Assembly: GCA_949825025.1 (NCBI GenBank)
Contig: OX463784.1
Location: 1,699,168-1,763,167 of the forward strand
Source: Siphlonurus alternatus
Lineage: Eukaryota; Arthropoda; Insecta; Ephemeroptera; Siphlonuridae
Length of the DNA: 64,000 nucleotides
Direction: 5' to 3'
In this document: piece after piece, positions 57,760 through 64,000 of the stretch
Position numbering within the stretch: position 1 is the stretch's first letter
How the letters are laid out: each line of letters begins with the position of its first letter
Made by a program: the position numbers and the translations under genes
The notes under the pieces: generated by a model
Told to the model about the DNA's origin: nothing
Seen by the model: the letters and a program-made list of their open reading frames with translations, nothing else
Databases searched by the model: none

Positions 57760-60700
57760 CCCTTATAAAAAAGCTTCATCATAAATGATGATTTTAGGAC
57801 CATTTTCACAATTATCCATACTACAATTAATCGTCATAAGTATTGATCCTAAAATGATGAATTATTGCCTATAAAATCGTAATAATTCATTATTATATAG
57901 AGAACACTATGATCATTTTATTGTGATTTTAGGGAGAGTAAAAACATGGAATATTCTCATAAAATTGCAATTTCATGGAAGTATTCCATCATTAAAATTT
58001 ACAATTTTATTGCCATGATGCTTCAATTATGCCATAATTTAATCTATAATTTTATGGTAATTTTCTGTAATTTAATTACTATATTTTAACTTAATTTTTT
58101 TTATTCATTTGTTATGCAATTCTTGCCAAAATGTTGCAATTTGTACGCGTCGATTGAAGTTGTGAGAATAAATAAATATAATAATTATAATATATTATAT
58201 ATATATGAATTAAGTGAAAATTTATTTTATAATTAACTTCAATTAACGTATATATTTCGTGTATAACCATTTTTCCACACTATTAAAAAAAAATATTAAA
58301 TTATATATTAAATGAGCTAATTTCATTTATGTATTGAACGAAATAATTAACACTGATAACATTTATTGATTGAATTTAAATTTATACGGTAAAGTTTAAA
58401 TCAACGACGTACTCCTTTGAATTTTTTTTGTCATTTGATTTTGGCAATTGGCCGCAATTGGCATATATTGTAGAGTGCTTTTATTAATAATTTAATTAAT
58501 TATTATGTCAAAAAAATTGCATTTAAAATATGTGTTAAACATGTTTTTTAATTATTAATGTCTATATATATTGTTAGTGCAAAAGCTTTATTTAAAATAA
58601 ATTAGCTCGTTAATTGCCGTGCAATATTCTAACAATAAGTTCAAAGAAATCGCGCTATTTTGTGAATTCAAGATGGCACCGACCGCATCCTGGTGGAAGA
58701 ATGCAAAAATGCAGTGGGAGTGAACTGCAATGAAATTGCGTGTTTTCAACGTCCGTATTATCAGATAAGTCACAAATTTTTTTGTAATTGCTTTCTTAAT
58801 ACTAAATTAAAGGAAGATCAAATGCTTTGTGTGATTATTTTCGTTCCAGGTGGCCTTAAAGCTATTAAACCGGCTTGGCTCTCTGGACCCTTAAAAAACG
58901 GTCAAAATCATCTCAAAAGTCAAATTTAGGTTTAATCCTTGGATGTTCCTGCAGTTTACCTGGTAACTATAGCACTTCATTCAAGGTAAGGTACTTAAAT
59001 AATATGTATATTTGAAGTTTCAATATGATAAATAACGTTAAAATTGAAGGTATGCATATCGTATGTAATCTGCATGATCGGCTATAGAAGGCAGAGATAA
59101 TCTCTAATTTGGACCAATTGGAGTATAAGAGGTTATGCATATATATTATAATTGGTTGTATTTCATGCATTCGGAGGGGAGGGAGGTTCATGTTTGCATG
59201 AACAAGGGTCTGCATTTCACTAGCGAGCTGGGACACCGAGCGGGGTTTATTGATCATCAGGCAGTCCATTATGATGAAATGTGTGCATATATTGTATAGT
59301 TAGAAAAACTACAGTATGCATACTGTTACTGGCTGCTCACTGTAAATAATATAAATATGTAACCTTTTTGTTATTACTCATACCTCATACTGTATGTCTA
59401 CTCTGCATTGTTTTGTGGTTCTGCACACAGCTCGAACAATCAACGTGACTCGAGGCTGTCATGTTGAACTGGCCGTGCTGACTTTTTTTGTGAAATTAAT
59501 TTGTAATATGTACTGTATGCATACTAATTGTGTAACTATATATTTATTTTTTGATTGACAGGCAATCTGCCATGGTGCCTAGCTGGGTTCAATTTGATAC
59601 TCCGTAATTATACCTTCGGATGCTGTGACTGATGAATGTGGCGAAGTCCTTATCTCCTTTTATATCGAGATGGGGCTGGACGATTTTGCTGCTGTTTGAC
59701 GTAGGGAACACACTAAAATGTACGGTAACGAAATTTTATTTTTTAAGCATGGCAGTTATGCATGATTAGTATGCATACTGTTTAGTGTGTTAACAGCAGC
59801 TAGATGAAAGCGCTCATAATGAGGCAGGAGCGGATGCATCTTGCATTCTGCTTGGAACTTTGTACAATTAATTATGTATTTTGAATGGAGGGGGGGGGGG
59901 AGGCTGAATATGCCATGGGCTTCTTTTTCCAGCTAACACACAGAGTTCTCCACACCTTCATTACAGTTCCGCTGAATTGTCAGTTGTTGATTACCATTTC
60001 GTCCGAAAAAAAACTAGGTTTACGGGTACCGGTATGCATTGTATTTTGATATTTTTAATGCACAGTTGCCTACATTGTTTACTGATTCCAACATATACAT
60101 GTTGGAATCAGTAAACAATGTTTCATGCAGACCAAAGCTATATAGCTGCACTAGTCATTTGCTGAAACATAAATGGAAAAAAAATTTTTGTATTGTGCGT
60201 AAAGAGTAAAAAATTTTTAACTAAAAAATTTTTTGACGGACAAAATGGCAAACCAGGCCAAGGAGTCGGTACGAAAATCCGGGACGAGAGGAGGCCGAGG
60301 TGGAAACGATGAAAGGTACGGTAGTTACTTTATGTTTTTTAAAAGCATAAAAATGATGCGTATTTATGTGTGCATACTATTCAGTGTGTAACAGAGCTCT
60401 TCGAAAAGCTATTTCAGCTGGTCACACCTGCTTGATCTTCGCCTCTGTTTGGTTTACGCTTAGCACCAAGTTTGAAATATTTATTTCAACATATATTGTT
60501 GCCTCAGAATGCAAGTCAGATAACTATCAGAATTGCATTCTGAGGGAACTAAAGAATCGAGGTAGTATATATATATATATGAAGCAACCGTGGACGGCAA
60601 TTAAATTATAAAATATTATCATTAAATCATCATTAATGGTAGTTAAATTTTAAAATATTATGATTCTTATGATAATAAGGCATGGTATTATTGCAATTTT

Positions 60701-60918
60701 AGGGACCCTAAAATTGTGACACAATTAAACCATCATAAAATGATGATTAAATGGTCATTTAAAAGATAATTTTTTACCATTTAATGCTTATAATTAATGG
60801 TCATTTTGTACATTAAAATTGATGTTTAGGTTCCAAATATGTGGCGCTAAAATGGTAATTAATTGCGAATGTATAATTGTAATTTTTTATGCTAAAATGA
60901 TGGTTTTTTTTATAAGGG
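57760..60918. mobile_element. element S: CCCTTATAAAA termini, AT duplication
   Basis: The ends CCCTTATAAAAAA and TTTTTTATAAGGG are flanked by AT on both sides; the other arm of F reads GAAAATAATGTAAATG and so shows the empty site. Subterminal regions are rich in ATGATTTTA/TAAAATCAT-like words on both sides. The core carries AAGATGGCACCGACC (58670) and a short possible coding exon at 60245. Confidence 0.75.
60245..60315 (+). CDS. possible first coding exon in element S
   Basis: ATG opens a 71-bp stretch reading MANQAKESVRKSGTRGGRG up to a donor-like GAAAG|GTACGG. It is basic and glycine-rich, and GC-rich against AT-rich flanks. No following exon could be recognised before the end of S; possibly the start of a lost transposon gene. 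Confidence 0.3.
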
Positions 60919-61010
60919 ATGTAAATGAAAATCATCACATACGGCGAGTGACTTGGCGGCAAGCAGCTGGTTGTGACCACTGAGATAGGATAAGTAGAAG
61001 GATGGGTACT

Positions 61011-61339
61011 CTACACAATTGGATTCCACAATATCAGCTGATTATAAAGGCATCAGAAACTTACGAAGTCGAAGTAGAACTTAATAAATTTAAGGGCCTA
61101 ATTATGCATTTTCCTTCCATATTAGAATATTATTGTAAAAAAAATTCAATAATAAAATAAATATGATTGTGATTCCTACATTTCTTGTCGACTTTTGAAA
61201 GAGTAATAAAAAGAAATTGTCTGACTTACACCGTCTTTATTTAATTTGGCACCTGGCAAATTTGTGGTGGGACTATGGTGGGAGGCATCAGGATTGTCAT
61301 AGGTCATAGTTTTTTTCCTGCTAAGTAATACCCATCCTT
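61011..61339. other. central spacer of foldback element F
   Basis: The loop between the two arms of F. AT-rich, no frame. Confidence 0.6.
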
Positions 61340-62254
61340 CTACTTATCCTATCTCAGTGGTCACAACCAGCTGCTTGCCGCCAAGTCACTCACCGTATGT
61401 GATGATTTTCATTTACATTATTTTCGTGTGAAACAAAATGAGATAGAGCCTTCTGTAGCAAAGGAGGTGTATCCTAAATATATTTAGATTTGTGCAGAGT
61501 GTTTATAATGTGTGTGAAAAGCGTGATTTATTTGCAATAAATGAAATAAAAGTGTTCTTCCGAATGAAAAGCAACGTTGGGTAATGTACTTTTTTCGTGT
61601 TGCTAGGTGCTTAAATACGTACGTGTATATATACACATTGTATTGAAGGAAAATAAAATTTTATAAGGAAATTGGACGTTTTATTTATTTTTTTATGTCT
61701 TAAATAGTTATTTCGTAGTAATATGAAATGTTAATTGAGCTCGCGATGAGGAGGTAATGTTGTTAACAAACTCGCGACTTACTCGCGAAAGGATTTCTTG
61801 CGGCGGCTACCGATAGTTGGCGCCAGTGGTATTTTACTGGGAACTTATTAACATTTTTATCTCACTTTAATTAATTTTCATTGGACACCTTTCTTTTTAC
61901 ATCATGTGAAAAGTGTAAAGTTGTTTTTTGACGATATGGCAACATTGTTATCCCATCCAGTTAAGCTACGAGCAGCATTGCCGAATTGTGCAGTTTTTAT
62001 GAAGGCTTGTATCTCAAAAAGTAAATGATTATCTATAATTATTATTTCATCATAATTCTATTTAAAATAATGATTGTTTTTTAAGCTAAAATTTTAATCC
62101 ATTATTCAGTACCATTACGGAGATTGAAATTTGCATTTGATAACATGCGTTCTTTATATATCAATTTAAAAAATAATGGCACTGAATTTAGGTGTATTTT
62201 ATTGCATGAGAATTTTTATTTATTTTTTCTCTATGCAAAATGCTGAAAAAATTG

Positions 62255-62312
62255 GAGTGATTTACCATTTCCTAAGACTAGTGACAGTAGTGACAATAAT
62301 CCTTAATTCCTG
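62255..62312 (+). mobile_element. right end of a family R MITE
   Basis: CCTAAGACTAGTGACAGTAG and GACAATAATCCTTAA match the end of 14786-15149, with an extra AGTAGTGAC. Confidence 0.6.
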
Positions 62313-62559
62313 ATACAAAAGAAAGTCCCATTACTTACTTTACGAGTATAAAGGGCGCATTATATATAGGAGGGACCCTTAGAACGAAGTGCAGTGGCGG
62401 AGTGGCAGTAGGTTAAAGTGTAGTGAACGATATATATACTATCACTACGTTTACATGATGATGTTTTTTTTTTTACAAGGATACACCCCTAAGAGCTTAC
62501 AGCTCGTGGCGGGGTACTGGGTAGGGATAAGGTAGCCCTAGTCGAAAAATAAAGGCAGT

Positions 62560-62800
62560 AGTCAAGTGGTGACTACTGCTAAGTGATAATTTGAGCAGTG
62601 GTCAAGTAGTCACTGCCCAAGTGGTCACCAGTAGTCACTTTCAAGTAGTCACCAGTAGTCACTTTCAAGTAGTCACCAGTAGTCACTTTCAAGTAGTCAC
62701 CAGTAGTCACTTTCAAGTAGTCACCAGTAGTCACTTTCAAGTAGTCACCAGTAGTCACTTTCAAGTAGTCACCAGTAGTCGATTTCAAGTGGTCAAATTA
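62560..62800. repeat. 24-bp tandem array of GTAGTCAC words
   Basis: AGTAGTCACCAGTAGTCACT plus TTCA is repeated about seven times (62628-62795), preceded by irregular GTGGTCA/GTAGTCA words. Frames on both strands are repeat by-products. Confidence 0.9.
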
Positions 62801-62804
62801 AACG

Positions 62805-63585
62805 GTTTTTTAGTATTTTCTCGCGATATATCCGTCCATCATCACGATGCAGTTTTTTCCCGTTTAAGCCAATTAACAGATTGATAAATTATAACTGGAA
62901 CAAGTAAAGAAATTATTCTTTCACATTTTTAACTTGAATTATTAAAATGTAATTATAATACTTTGTAATAATTCAAGATAAAAACGTGACAAACAAATAG
63001 GACGAGAAACATATATCTATAATATACATACCAATTTTACGCTCCATGCAATATAAAGCACTTTTTAAAACATTTTTACTTTATTAAATTATTCCTAACT
63101 TATTAATTTTAATTTAATTTCTTTAGTATTTTTTTAATTTTTTACAGCAAAATGAAAAGGAATAGTATTTTTTAATTCATACTTTATTAATAAAAAAAAA
63201 TATATATATATGAAAAAAAAAACACGTTGATTATTAAAGATTTATAATTATTATATAATAAATAAAATAATAATAAAATAATAATAAAATATGAACATCT
63301 TTGAAGAATAATTACCAACGGCTTTCATCTCGGCGTCTTTTTTTATCAAGTTCCAAGAGCCGATAAACATTGACTGTTTAAGGCTACCTAGAACAAATAA
63401 TTTGACACAAAGTAACGAGAATTTTAATAAATAACATTTCATAATACGTTTTAGGTACTGAAAAGGTACTTATCTGATGTAAAACTGCTTGAAAAACAAA
63501 TTGTTCCGGGAGCTCTGCACACACAACCCCGTCTCAAACGTGTTTAGTGCCACCATTTTAGATAATTTTCTTTATCACGAGAACC
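62805..63585. other. AT-rich core between the GTAGTCA arrays
   Basis: No supported gene. A short patch at 63300-63370 is less AT-rich. Confidence 0.35.
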
Positions 63586-63589
63586 CCGT

Positions 63590-64000
63590 ACAATTGACTA
63601 CTTGGTAAGTGATCACTTTCTTAAGTAGTCAGAATTTTGTGACAACTAATTAAGTAGTCAAGTGCTAAGTGGTCATGATGTTTCGACTACTTGCATAAGT
63701 AGTCACAAAATTCTGACTACTTACCAAGTGATCAAAATTTTATGAACACTGAGCGCCGACTACTTGCATAAGTAGTCACAAAATTCTGACTACTTACCAA
63801 GTGGTCGAGATTTTATGAACACTGAACGCCGACTACTTGCATAAGTGGTCACAAAATTCTGACTACTTACCAAGTGGTCGAAATTTTATGAACACTGAGC
63901 GCCGACTACTTGCATAAGTAGTCACAAAATTCTGACTACTTACCAAGTGGTCGAGATTTTATGAACACTGAGCGCCGACTACTTGCATAAGTGATCACAA
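63590..64000. repeat. about 73-bp tandem array of palindromic GACTACTT words, running off the end
   Basis: Units contain GACTACTTGCATAAGTAGTC (a palindrome), AATTCTGACTACTTACCAAG and TTTTATGAACACTGAGCGCC. Together with 62560-62800 it looks like the second array of one element that continues past the window. Confidence 0.85.

Larger units (their letters stand above)
45318..61910. mobile_element. foldback element F, left arm interrupted twice
   Basis: The uninterrupted right arm (about 61340-61910) is the inverse of three left blocks joined end to end: about 45318-45488, 57423-57759 and 60919-61010. Shared landmarks include TACCGATAGTTGGCGCC, ACTCGCGAAAGGATTTC, GGATACACCTCCTTTGC and GATAAGTAGAAGGATGGGT. 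Without the insertions F would be about 1.5 kb with arms near 600 bp. Outer limits are approximate. Confidence 0.8.

Noticed and set aside
62579..62884. Frames with repeated TTGDYLKV and VVTSSHFQ
   Set aside because: Both come from the 24-bp tandem repeat, open on both strands.

Overview
The window is animal nuclear DNA, AT-rich and packed with repeats. Spliced exons, tRNA-derived SINEs, an LTR retrotransposon and many DNA transposons rule out a prokaryote. The SINE cores (phrases such as GGCAAATGCTGGGATGG) resemble SINE cores I associate with insects and other arthropods, so an arthropod is my best guess; the species is not identifiable.

Only one host gene looks intact. It lies on the minus strand and its exons can be joined in phase: first coding exon (two tandem copies, 18429-18534 and 24896-25001), then 13642-13739, 3340-3465 and 2780-3034. 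Together they give 195 codons of a probable nuclear protein with a PWWP/Tudor-like start (WWPGR) and a basic, NLS-like C-terminal part. Its introns are filled with transposons. A recent 6.46-kb tandem duplication (15797-22256 and 22262-28376) has doubled its promoter and first exon.

Layout. 1-2770: MITE fragments, a 147-bp tandem repeat and two arrays of short words. 2780-13739: exons, with a hAT-like element (3777-12724) in the 10-kb intron; that element holds an element Q (4073-11564), which in turn holds J (5035-6944) and K (7616-8691). 13.8-16.5 kb: a pile of TTAA-targeted foldback MITEs. 15.8-28.4 kb: the tandem duplication, each unit with a first exon and a hAT element. 28.3-35.3 kb: SINEs, foldback MITEs and a GC-rich retroposed island. 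35.4-37.9 kb: three exon-like pieces on the minus strand, one kinesin-like and one Brr2/SNRNP200-like, the last two frame-broken. 38728-42785: a non-autonomous LTR retrotransposon whose LTRs look identical. 43-45.2 kb: word-array elements. 45.3-61.9 kb: a foldback element F with a hAT element E and an element S inserted in its left arm; an 11.4-kb element D sits inside E, and G sits inside D. 62.5-64 kb: a further word-array element running off the end.

The most interesting signal is a group of elements (Q, J, K, D, S) that begin CCC, end GGG, are flanked by 2-bp duplications of differing sequence (TG, TA, GG, TC, AT), and mostly carry inverted subterminal arrays of a short word unique to each element. 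Several insertions can be proved inside the window because an uninterrupted copy of the target survives nearby. This recalls CACTA/EnSpm subterminal repeats, but no transposase is visible.
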